DNA of 64,000 bases from CAVYTF01 sp963771435 (GTDB lineage Bacteria; Bacteroidota; Bacteroidia; Chitinophagales; Chitinophagaceae), in contig CAVYTF010000009.1 of the NCBI GenBank assembly GCA_963771435.1, positions 392,201 to 456,200 of the forward strand, read 5' to 3'. Positions within the stretch are counted from its first letter, which is position 1. Each line of letters opens with the position of its first letter. This document shows, one piece after another, positions 19,680 through 27,051 of the stretch. The position numbers and the translations under genes are program-made. The notes beneath the pieces were generated by a model, which was given only the letters and a program-made list of their open reading frames with translations, made no database searches and was not told where the DNA came from.

Positions 19680-21084
19680 ATGAAAAGAGTATTCGCTCTT
19701 TTAACTGCTGTCTCTCTTTCACTAACATCTTATAGCCAGCACAATTTAATTGATAGTTTGCAAACTGCATTAAGAAAAGAGAAAACTGATACAGGAAAGG
19801 CCGAGATTCTTATCAGCCTGTGCTACAAATACCAGGATTATAAGCCTGATTCTGCATTATTACTTGCGCAGGAGGCGTACTCGCTTTCAGTTAAACATGC
19901 ATACACCTGGGGAGAAAATGACGCTTTGAGCCGCATAGCGCTATCGTATGACAGGCTGGGAGATTATACACAGTCGCTTGAATATTACATAAGGCTGTTA
20001 AAGATAGAAGAGCAACGGGGGTACCCTGATGATATTGCTACTGTTGATATGAGTATAGCACTGGTTTACAATAGTGAAAAAGATGCTGCCGATGCCTTTT
20101 TTTATGCGCTTAAAGCTGATTCAATTATTAAGAAAAATAATTTAGAAATGCTTAGCAGGTATAGCTTGCTGAACCTGGGTGAGATATCTGAAAAGGCGAA
20201 TAAACTGCCTCTTGCTTTATCCTACACCCTTGAATGCTATAGCAAGTCTGTGGGGGCCAATGACAGCGTGATAACAGGCACGGCGTTAAATAACCTGGGA
20301 AATATTTATTCAAAAATGGACAATCCTGAACAGGCGGTTGCCAGCTACGAAGCAAGTGCGCCGTATCTTATAGCACTAAATGATAATTACAACCTTTCTG
20401 AATGTGAATTAGGATTAGCCAAGGTTTTTTACAAAAAAGGGTTAACTGATTCGGCAAGGAATTATGCTATGTCAGCTTATAATTTATCTACAAGAAATGG
20501 ATTTCTCAATCATGCATTTGATGCAAGCATATTTCTCTCTCAATTGTATAAGAAAGAAAATAAGATTGACAGCGCTTTTGCTTATCACGAGTATCATGTA
20601 CTCCCTTAAAGATTCCATACAAAGCATAGAAAAGGTAAAGCAGCTTACAAGTATAACTATTGAAGAACAATTAAGGCAGAAACAAATAGCAGAGCAGCTT
20701 GAACAGGATAAAAAAGACCTGAATGAAAAGCTACAGCTACTCTTTATTGGTATTATGATACCTGCCTTTTTCCTGATAAGCATTTATCTTAGCAGAAAGA
20801 AAGTGCATAGTAAGCTAATAGAGTTTTCAGGTATTGTATCGCTACTCTTATTGTTTGAATACATTACCCTTCTTATACACCCCTTTGTTGCGGAAAAAAC
20901 AAACCACTCCCCGTTCCTGGAAATAATTATTTTAGTAGCTATAGCTGCGCTCATTACACCTATTCATCACCGGCTGGAACGATGGCTTATGACGAAGCTT
21001 GCAATAATGCATGAAAGGCATATCCATAAATATGCTCACCCTGCAGCAGAAACTACAGAGGAAGAAAATACCACAAGTAACTGA
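19680..21084 (+). pseudogene. TPR-repeat membrane protein, split by a +1 frameshift
   Basis: The first frame (19680-20609) has a signal peptide (MKRVFALLTAVSLSLTSYSQ) and TPR-type helices with the AYSLSVKHAYTWGEND spacing. It stops just after AYHEYHV. The next frame continues the same protein without a gap: SLKDSIQSIEKVKQLTSITI, a coiled coil, then three or four membrane segments and a charged tail, ending at 21084. One extra base near 20599-20605 (GTACTCCCTT) explains the break; skipping a C restores about 467 residues. It may be a sequencing error, a recent mutation or recoding. It lies divergent to the caspase gene. Confidence 0.8.
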
Positions 21085-21321
21085 TTAAGGATGATGCGGA
21101 GGAGGCGGAGGAGGCTGGTCTCCCCTGTGGCCTGTATCGGCTGGTTTCATGGCAGTATCTGTGTGCATTGTTGAACTGTCAGCCATTGGAGCCACTGTTG
21201 ATGAGTCTTTCTTACTAGCGTCTCCGTTGGTGTTGTTGCAGCTATAGGCAACAGGCATTAATATAAATGCCAAGCCAACGAGTAACTTACCAGAGCGGCT
21301 AAAAAGGGTTGTTGTGTGCAT
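21085..21321 (-). CDS. Small lipoprotein with a Pro/His-rich tail
   Basis: A 78-residue lipoprotein: hydrophobic segment ending in lipobox VAYSC, then a Ser/Thr/Asp-rich linker (DSSTVAPMADSSTMHTDT) and a C-terminus PPPPPPHHP that could bind metal (inference). ATG 21321 gives a normal signal length; further in-frame ATGs lie at 21357 and 21417. Its stop is directly adjacent to that of the TPR gene. No function is recognised. Confidence 0.65.
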   Translation of the reverse strand: MHTTTLFSRSGKLLVGLAFILMPVAYSCNNTNGDASKKDSSTVAPMADSSTMHTDTAMKPADTGHRGDQPPPPPPHHP

Positions 21322-21701
21322 GGTTGATATTTTTGCTAAAAATAAGCTCTTTTTCATAAACAGGTCATGATGATAATAAAAATATTTGTAGGGAAAGAGG
21401 AGTAGAGAAGAAATCAATGACAGAAAGACATTAAGGAAAAATGGTAAGGATGCGGGATGATGGGGCAGGCATGGACAAGTGGGAGTGTAGCGAAGGTGGC
21501 AGGAAGGACGCAGGAAGGTGGCAGGGGGGTGGAATGACTGCCGCGAAGGATGAAAAGGGGGATTTTTGATAAATAGAAAAATAATAGCAAGAAAATTTCG
21601 GAAATATTGGCAGGTTGAAAAATAGGGATGGGAAGAAACATTTGTTTCCCAGAAGGCAGCATAAGTTAATGCAGTAAAGAGAGGAGGGAATATTTTTTAG
21701 A

Positions 21702-21941
21702 TCACTTCACTTCTTCGAAGTCTATGTACTCGCTGTCGTTGGCAGGGGGAGTGGCTTTTGACTGATAAGTGGTTTTGTTGGGAGGGTTTGCCTGTGTGTG
21801 GAGTTGCTGCTCCTGCATTTCCTTTATTTTGCTGCGCATTGAGGAGGCTACTTTGGTAACAGGAACGATGAGGTCAAAAACAAGCCTGTATAAAAAATAT
21901 ATTACCAAGCCTGTAAAAAAGAGTTCTATTAATTCACCCAT
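21702..21941 (-). CDS. DUF4834 family membrane protein
   Basis: A 79-residue protein beginning MGELIELFFTGLVIYFLYRL, a single membrane segment, followed by a basic, Gln-rich cytosolic part and an end NDSEYIDFEEVK that is typical of DUF4834. This small family is restricted to Bacteroidota and has no known function. The 380 bp between it and the lipoprotein gene contain nothing I recognise. Confidence 0.8.
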   Translation of the reverse strand: MGELIELFFTGLVIYFLYRLVFDLIVPVTKVASSMRSKIKEMQEQQLHTQANPPNKTTYQSKATPPANDSEYIDFEEVK

Positions 21942-22101
21942 AATGTTGCAAAGATAAGTGGCTATTATTGAACTGATATGCTGAATGTTTGTTTTTTGAC
22001 AAACGGTTAACAGGGGGAAATACTGGTAGTGTTTTAGTTCATATTGTTTAAATTAAGAAAATACTGCAACCTGAAGTTTATAAAATTCATTAGATTGCTT
22101 C

Positions 22102-22150
22102 GATAAGGCAATAAAATCTTGGGGTAATTAATAAGGTAATAAGGTTAGTT
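22102..22150. repeat. Solo transposase-type end sequence
   Basis: At 22129-22150 lies TAATAAGGTAATAAGGTTAG plus TT, which differs at one base from the right end of the Y1 transposase element (23298-23319). A diverged copy, ATAAGGCAATAAAA, lies at 22103. No transposase sits beside it, so it looks like a remnant or a non-autonomous end. The rest of 21942-22160 holds nothing else recognisable. Confidence 0.7.
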
Positions 22151-22160
22151 GATCGGCTCT

Positions 22161-22458
22161 ATTTTTTCTACTAAGGTTTAGGGTAGAAATAAAGAAGGTT
22201 ATCATTACAAAAAGAATATCATTTTGAAGATGAGTGAGGAAGCAAAAATAGAAAGAAGTCCGGGAGACGGGAAGACAGAAAGTCGGGAAGACGTGAGCGG
22301 TGAATTGTCAATCGTGAATACTGAAGCTTCTGCAGAAATCAATCAATCAGGAAATCCCTCAATCAGAAATAAATATGGAAGTACATCATCATCCTGATAT
22401 TCATCATAAAAAGAAAAATTTCAGGGAATATTTTTTAGAGTTCTTAATGATGGGATCC
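22161..22458 (+). pseudogene. Internally deleted copy A of the MEVHHHP-type gene
   Basis: A 298-bp unit: a short piece homologous to the 3' end of the full gene, then ATG 22230 (MSEE...), a Lys/Glu-rich N-terminal region, and the MEVHHHP block up to EFLM, where the rest is missing. An extra G (TCAGGAAATCC) shifts the frame so the ORF from 22230 ends at 22397. The next copy begins directly after it. Confidence 0.8.
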
Positions 22459-22750
22459 ATTTTTTCTACTAAGGTTTAGGGTAGAAATAAACAAGGTTAT
22501 CATTACAAAAAGAATGTCATTTGGAAAATGAGTGAAGAAGAAAACACAGAAGAAAGACCGGAAGACGGGAAGACAGAAAGTCGGGAAGACGTGAGTGGTG
22601 AATCGTCAATCGTGAATACCGAAGCTTCTGCAGAAATCAATCAATCAGGAAATCCCTCAATCAGAAATAAATATGGAAGTACATCATCATCCCGATATTC
22701 ATCATAAAAAGAAAAATTTCAGGGAATATTTTTTAGAGTTCTTAATGATA
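22459..22750 (+). pseudogene. Internally deleted copy B of the MEVHHHP-type gene
   Basis: Near-identical to copy A (start codon 22528, again with the extra G). It keeps a few more bases of the full gene (ATGATATTTC) before breaking off at the left flank of the Y1 transposase element. Its N-terminal coding part is itself heptamer-phased (GTGAGTG GTGAATC GTCAATC GTGAATA at 22591-22618). Confidence 0.8.
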
Positions 22751-22807
22751 TTTCCTGAGATAAAACCCGGTATCAAAAACCTTAGCAGAAAGGGACTTGT
22801 ATTTTAT

Positions 22808-23319
22808 AACCAACCTTATTGCCTTATTTAAAATTGTAAAGGGAATGAAAATCGAATACAATAATTTATACACCCATTTTATATTTTCCACGTTGCACAG
22901 GATGCCGGTTATTGAAGAAAAGCATCGGGAAAGAATTGAAAAATATATTACCGGCATAGTGAATAATAATGATTCGCACCTCTACTCGATCTATGCAAAT
23001 CCGGAACATGTTCATTTTCTTATTTCCCGCTCACCAAAATTGTCAGAAGAAAATATTGCAACGATAGTTGCTGAAAGTTCAACCCGATTTATCAATGAAA
23101 ATAAACTTTGCACAGGGCATTTTCAGTGGCAGGATTCTGCATCTGCATTTTCGGTTTCAAAATCGGATATAGACAAAGTTTGTAAGTACATACTTAATCA
23201 GCCGGAGCATCATCGTAAAGTCAGTTTTCAGGAAGAGTATGATACATTTATAAAATTTTATCAGAAAACCTTGCTCCCTTTTGGAAAGCGTGTGAAAGAA
23301 TAAGGTAATAAGGTTAGTT
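22808..23319 (+). mobile_element. Small Y1-transposase element with inverted ends
   Basis: The element is bounded by imperfect inverted repeats: left AACCAACCTTATTGCCTTAT (22808 onward) and right AATAAGGTAATAAGGTTAGT (to 23319), 19 of 22 positions complementary. Each end contains an internal repeat of the AATAAGG type. It carries one gene, the Y1 transposase. It sits inside the array of deleted gene copies and its right end directly joins copy C. True borders could differ by some bases. Confidence 0.75.
22845..23303 (+). CDS. Y1 (HUH) transposase, IS200-like / REP-associated type
   Basis: Single-strand DNA transposase of 152 residues. The HUH motif is EHVHFLIS; the catalytic Tyr is in KVCKYILNQPEHHRK. 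The block HFQWQDSASAFSVSKSDID is characteristic of the Bacteroidota branch of this family. It starts at ATG 22845 (MKIEYNNLYTHFIF), the family's usual N-terminus. All key residues are present, so it may be active. Its stop codon lies within the right inverted repeat. Confidence 0.88.
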   Translation: MKIEYNNLYTHFIFSTLHRMPVIEEKHRERIEKYITGIVNNNDSHLYSIYANPEHVHFLISRSPKLSEENIATIVAESSTRFINENKLCTGHFQWQDSASAFSVSKSDIDKVCKYILNQPEHHRKVSFQEEYDTFIKFYQKTLLPFGKRVKE

Positions 23320-23329
23320 GATGGGATCC

Positions 23330-23626
23330 ATTTTTTCTACTAAGGTTTAGGGTGGAAATAAAGAAAGTTATCATTACAAAAAGAATATCATTTGGAAAAT
23401 GAGTGAAGAAGAAAAAATAGAAGAAAGACCGGAAGACGGAAAGACTGAAAGTCAGGAAGACGTGAGTGGTGAATCGTCAATCGTGAATACCGAAGATTCT
23501 GCAGAAATCAATCAATCAGAAATCCCTCAATCAGAAATAAATATGGAAGTACATCATCATCCCGATATTCATCATAAAAAGAAAAATTTCAGGGAATATT
23601 TTTTAGAATTCTTAATGATGGGATCC
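23330..23626 (+). pseudogene. Internally deleted copy C, frame-intact version
   Basis: A 297-bp unit, one base shorter than A because the extra G is absent (TCAGAAATCC). The N-terminal region and the MEVHHHP block are therefore in one frame from ATG 23399. That frame ends at 23647, just inside the next unit, giving an 82-residue product that lacks the membrane segment and body. It may be expressed but is unlikely to be functional. Confidence 0.75.
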
Positions 23627-23840
23627 ATTTTTTCTACTAAGGTTTAGGGTGGAAATAAAGAAAGTTATCATTACAAAAAGAATATCATTTGGAAAATGAG
23701 TGAAGAAGAAAAAATAGAAGAAAGACCGGAAGACGGAAAGACTGAAAGTTCGCAAGACGTGATTGGTGAATGGCCAATTGTAAATACTGAAGCTTCTGCA
23801 GAAATCAATCAATCAGGAAATCCCTCAATCAGAAATAAAT
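23627..23840 (+). pseudogene. Out-of-frame N-terminal region (copy D) before the complete gene
   Basis: The fourth repeat unit, joined without a gap to the only full-length gene body. ATG 23696 opens the MSEEE-type N-terminus, but the extra G puts it out of frame with MEVHHHP at 23841. Either the full gene starts at 23841 or its original N-terminus is disrupted. Confidence 0.7.
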
Positions 23841-24593
23841 ATGGAAGTACATCATCATCCTGACCTGCATCATAAAAGAAAAAATTTGAGGGAATATTTT
23901 TTAGAATTCTTAATGATATTTCTTGCGGTGACAATGGGATTTTTTGCGGAAGGGCTGCGGGAAAACATGACCGACAAACAAAAGGAAAAAGAATATATGA
24001 GCAGCCTCATAAACAATCTAGAGCAGGATACGGCTAACTTGAATTTGGCTATCCGCCAAAATGAAAAAAAGAGTAAAGGCCTTGACAGCCTGATCCTTTT
24101 ATCTTTTAGAAACATTGCAGAACCGGCTAACAGGCAACAATTATATAGATATGCATTCAAGTATATTAGTTTTTATTCTGTATTTATAAGTGATGATGCT
24201 ACTATGCTCCAACTTAAAAATGCCGGTGGTTTGCGGCTGATCAAACATAGTCATGTGGCCGACAGCATTGCGGAATATGACTTGAAAATGAGGAATATCT
24301 ATGCTGCAGAAACACCTTATATAAAAGCAGGCAGCAATGCTATAGATGCAGTGCAGGAATTGTTAGTAACCACCTGGCTTCAAGATACCTCGTATATCAA
24401 AAACGATGTATTTACTAATAAGGAACTGCCCTTGCTGACCAATGATCCGCAAAGAATAACAATATTCTTTAACAAAATTTCCTATGAACGCGGATGGACG
24501 AGGAATTATATAGATAATTTAGTGGAAACTCTTCCTTATACAATAAGACTTATCACTTTTCTAAAAAAGGAATATCATTTAGAAAATGAGTGA
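23841..24593 (+). CDS. MEVHHHP-type membrane protein of unknown function (full length)
   Basis: A 250-residue protein common in Bacteroidota: His-rich start MEVHHHPDLHHKRKN, then REYFLEFLMIFLAVTMGFFA, one membrane segment (about 20-36), then a helical exported or cytosolic domain (LRENMTDKQKEKEYMSSLIN...). It ends KKEYHLENE. Its last 8 bases overlap the start of the next related gene (ATGAGTGA), so the ancestral layout was a chain of overlapping paralogues. The function is unknown. Confidence 0.75.
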   Translation: MEVHHHPDLHHKRKNLREYFLEFLMIFLAVTMGFFAEGLRENMTDKQKEKEYMSSLINNLEQDTANLNLAIRQNEKKSKGLDSLILLSFRNIAEPANRQQLYRYAFKYISFYSVFISDDATMLQLKNAGGLRLIKHSHVADSIAEYDLKMRNIYAAETPYIKAGSNAIDAVQELLVTTWLQDTSYIKNDVFTNKELPLLTNDPQRITIFFNKISYERGWTRNYIDNLVETLPYTIRLITFLKKEYHLENE

Positions 24594-24822
24594 AGAAGAA
24601 AAAATAGAAAGAAGTCGGGGGGACGGGAAGACGGAAAGTCGGGAAGACGTGAGTGGTGAATCGTCAGCCGTGAGTGAAAAACCACAACCGACCAATCAAC
24701 AACAACAAACAGAAAGCAAGGAAGTACATTATCACCCTGACCTGCATCATAAGAAAAAAAACTTCAGAGAATATTTTTTTGACGAATCATGTATGAAAAG
24801 CCTGAAAAGTATTAAAATTTGA
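24586..24822 (+). pseudogene. 3'-truncated paralogue (copy E) overlapping the full-length gene
   Basis: Starts with MSEEEKIERSRGDGKTESRE and reaches KEVHYHPDLHHKKKNFREYF, then breaks into unrelated sequence. Its linker (PQPTNQQQQTESK) differs from copies A-D, so it is an older paralogue. After it, an open frame without a start (about 24823-24949, FDIAENILAFGKGSENST...) looks like the tail of another lost gene. Confidence 0.7.
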
Positions 24823-24973
24823 CATTGCCGAAAACATACTTGCATTTGGTAAGGGAAGTGAAAATAGTACGATTTGGGAAAATGAAAGGGGCGAACCGCT
24901 TGACTTAAATACAGAAAAAAACGGAATATATTGCGAAAATGTCTTACTTTTGTGCCCGAATAATAAAACGACT

Positions 24974-24997
24974 GAAGGGAACGAGAACGTTCCCTTC
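24974..24997 (+). terminator. Hairpin plus T-run in the rimP leader (possible attenuator)
   Basis: GAAGGGAACG (24974-24983), loop AGAA, CGTTCCCTTC (24988-24997): a perfect 10-bp stem, followed by TCTTTTTAT. It lies 12 bp before the rimP ATG, downstream of a possible promoter element TACTTTTG (24945-24952). It has the form of an intrinsic terminator, either ending upstream transcription or attenuating the rimP-nusA-infB operon. Confidence 0.7.
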
Positions 24998-25009
24998 TCT
25001 TTTTATCTT

Positions 25010-25480
25010 ATGTCAGCGGAATTAGAAATAGAAAAAATAGGGCAGTTTTTGGAGAGGATACTGGCTGCGGAACCTGAGTTTTTTTGTGTGAGCATAAAAA
25101 TAAAACCTACTAATAATATTAAGGTTTTTATTGACGGGGATAACGGCATCACAATAGAAAAATGTGTGCAGATAAACCGAAAATTGTATAAGCTGATCGA
25201 AGAGGCAGGTATGTATCCCGAAGGAGATTTTTCGCTGGAAGTGTCTTCGCCGGGTGTGGATGAGCCATTAAAAATGCACAGGCAGTACCTGAAAAATACT
25301 GGGCGATTTGTGGAAGTGGTTTTTACTGATAATGAAAAAAAAGAAGGTAAATTACTGCAGGTGGCAGAAACAGGCATTGTTCTGGAACATAGTGAGGGCA
25401 AAGGAAAGAAGGCAGTGACACAGCAATTGGTCATTCCATTTGATAATATAAAAACAACGACGGTTCAGGTTAAGTTTTAA
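25010..25480 (+). CDS. rimP: Ribosome maturation factor RimP
   Basis: Needed for 30S subunit maturation. The 156-residue protein shows the RimP layout: N-terminal alpha/beta domain with VFIDGDNGITIEKCVQINRK, the signature DFSLEVSSPGVDEPL, and a C-terminal SH3-like barrel. ATG 25010 is chosen because the family begins here; the open frame extends further upstream across the hairpin. It is the first gene of the conserved rimP-nusA-infB order, though 236 bp separate it from nusA. Confidence 0.92.
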   Translation: MSAELEIEKIGQFLERILAAEPEFFCVSIKIKPTNNIKVFIDGDNGITIEKCVQINRKLYKLIEEAGMYPEGDFSLEVSSPGVDEPLKMHRQYLKNTGRFVEVVFTDNEKKEGKLLQVAETGIVLEHSEGKGKKAVTQQLVIPFDNIKTTTVQVKF

Positions 25481-25518
25481 AGGCAGGAGAGATGACGGTT
25501 GACAGATAATTGAACCAC

Positions 25519-25548
25519 GAAGACACAAAGACACGAAGGGACACAAAG
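25519..25548. repeat. Short direct repeats between rimP and nusA
   Basis: GACACAAA, GACACGAA and GGGACACAAAGG form an approximately 8-bp repeat. Just before, the GTTGACAG motif also seen at 15278-15445 occurs at 25498. After it, three TTGA-type 8-mers occur near 25600-25625. The remainder of the 236-bp gap shows nothing else recognisable. Confidence 0.55.
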
Positions 25549-25716
25549 GAGGGATAAAGGACGGATGGGGGCGTAAAGAGAGGAAGACATAGTTGAATTG
25601 TTGATTGGTTGATCGGTTGAATTGGGGGCACAAAGACGGGAAGGGAATTTAATTATAGAAAGCGTATAAGTATAAAAAAATGATACAACAAAACTTCAAT
25701 TTAAAAATTTTCAGGT

Positions 25717-26964
25717 ATGGCAAGTATTAATTTAATTGAGGCATTCCAGGAGTTTAAAGATGCTGAAAACATAGACCGCCCCACGATGATGAAAGTGGTG
25801 GAGGATGTTTTTAAAACATTGCTCAGGAAAAAATATGCGAGCGATGAAAACTTTGATGTGATCGTTAATGCTGAAAAAGGTGACCTTGAGATAATACGCC
25901 GCCGCATGATCATGGATGACGATGATGTAAACGATCCGCTGGCAGAAGTGTCTTACAGCTATGCATCTAAAATAGCCCCGGATTTTGAAGTGGGGGAAGA
26001 GTTGTATGAAGAAGTGGATATTTATGATTTTGGCCGCCGCGCTATACTGGCAGCAAAGCAGACGCTTGCCAGCCGTATAAGTGACCTGAAGAAGAATGTG
26101 CTTATAAAGAAATATGGGGACAGGGTGGGGGATATTATCAGCGCTGAAGTGTACCAGGTTTGGAAGAAAGAAGTGTTGATGCTGGATGAGGATGGCAATG
26201 AACTAATACTGCCAAAAAGCGAACAGATACCGCAGGATTATTTTAAGAAAGGAGAGAGCATCCGCGCAGTGGTAAGCAGGGTGGATATAAAAAATAACGC
26301 ACCAGTAATAATACTATCGCGCACGAGTCCTTTATTTCTTGCTAAATTGCTCGAAATTGAAGTGCCCGAGATCTTTGATGGCCTGATAAGCATCAAGAAA
26401 ATTGTGCGTGAACCGGGAGAAAGAGCGAAGGTGGCTGTTGAAAGTTTTGATGACAGGATCGACCCAGTAGGCGCTTGTGTGGGAATGAAAGGAAGCCGTA
26501 TTCATGGTATCGTACGCGAACTGAAGAATGAGAATATTGATGTGATAAATTATACTTCCAATATTCAGCTACTTATCCAGCGCTCATTGACACCGTCGAA
26601 GATAAGTTTTATGGACCTGGATACTGAGAAGAAACATGCAGAAGTGTTTTTGAAAGCAGACCAGGTCTCGCTTGCTATCGGCCGGCGTGGTGTGAATATA
26701 AAACTGGCGTGTGAATTGACAGGATACGAGATAGATGTTTACAGAGATGATGAAGGCGAGACAGAGGAATTTGATATTGACCTGGAAGAATTTGCAGATG
26801 AAATAGAACCTTGGATCATTGATGAGTTGAAGAGGGTTGGCTGCGACACAGGGCGTAGTGTATTGAATTTAACAGCAGAGGAGCTTGAACGCAGAACAGA
26901 TCTGGAAAGAGAAACGATCGACGATGTGAGAAAAATATTAAAAGACGAATTTGAAAGAGAATAA
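25717..26964 (+). CDS. nusA: Transcription termination/antitermination factor NusA
   Basis: Binds RNA polymerase and nascent RNA, modulating pausing and termination. The 415-residue protein has the N-terminal polymerase-binding domain (INLIEAFQEFKDAENIDRPT), an S1 domain (GDIISAEVYQVWKKEVLML), then two KH domains (VGACVGMKGSRIHGIVREL and VSLAIGRRGVNIKLACELTG). An acidic tail follows, without the extra gammaproteobacterial repeats. The start at ATG 25717 is unambiguous. Confidence 0.97.
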   Translation: MASINLIEAFQEFKDAENIDRPTMMKVVEDVFKTLLRKKYASDENFDVIVNAEKGDLEIIRRRMIMDDDDVNDPLAEVSYSYASKIAPDFEVGEELYEEVDIYDFGRRAILAAKQTLASRISDLKKNVLIKKYGDRVGDIISAEVYQVWKKEVLMLDEDGNELILPKSEQIPQDYFKKGESIRAVVSRVDIKNNAPVIILSRTSPLFLAKLLEIEVPEIFDGLISIKKIVREPGERAKVAVESFDDRIDPVGACVGMKGSRIHGIVRELKNENIDVINYTSNIQLLIQRSLTPSKISFMDLDTEKKHAEVFLKADQVSLAIGRRGVNIKLACELTGYEIDVYRDDEGETEEFDIDLEEFADEIEPWIIDELKRVGCDTGRSVLNLTAEELERRTDLERETIDDVRKILKDEFERE

Positions 26965-27051
26965 ATTGCATTATTTATTTTTCTGAAGGAGGTTCACTAA
27001 TAAGAAATTAAAAATGCCTTTCGACATTGGGTTGGGGCAAAAAGAAATTGA

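Noticed and set aside
20590..20612. Programmed +1 frameshift in the TPR gene
   Set aside because: No known slippery motif of the prfB type or stimulatory structure is visible; a plain indel is simpler.
22797..22844. Upstream 16 codons of the Y1 transposase frame
   Set aside because: They cover the left inverted end; the family N-terminus starts at ATG 22845.
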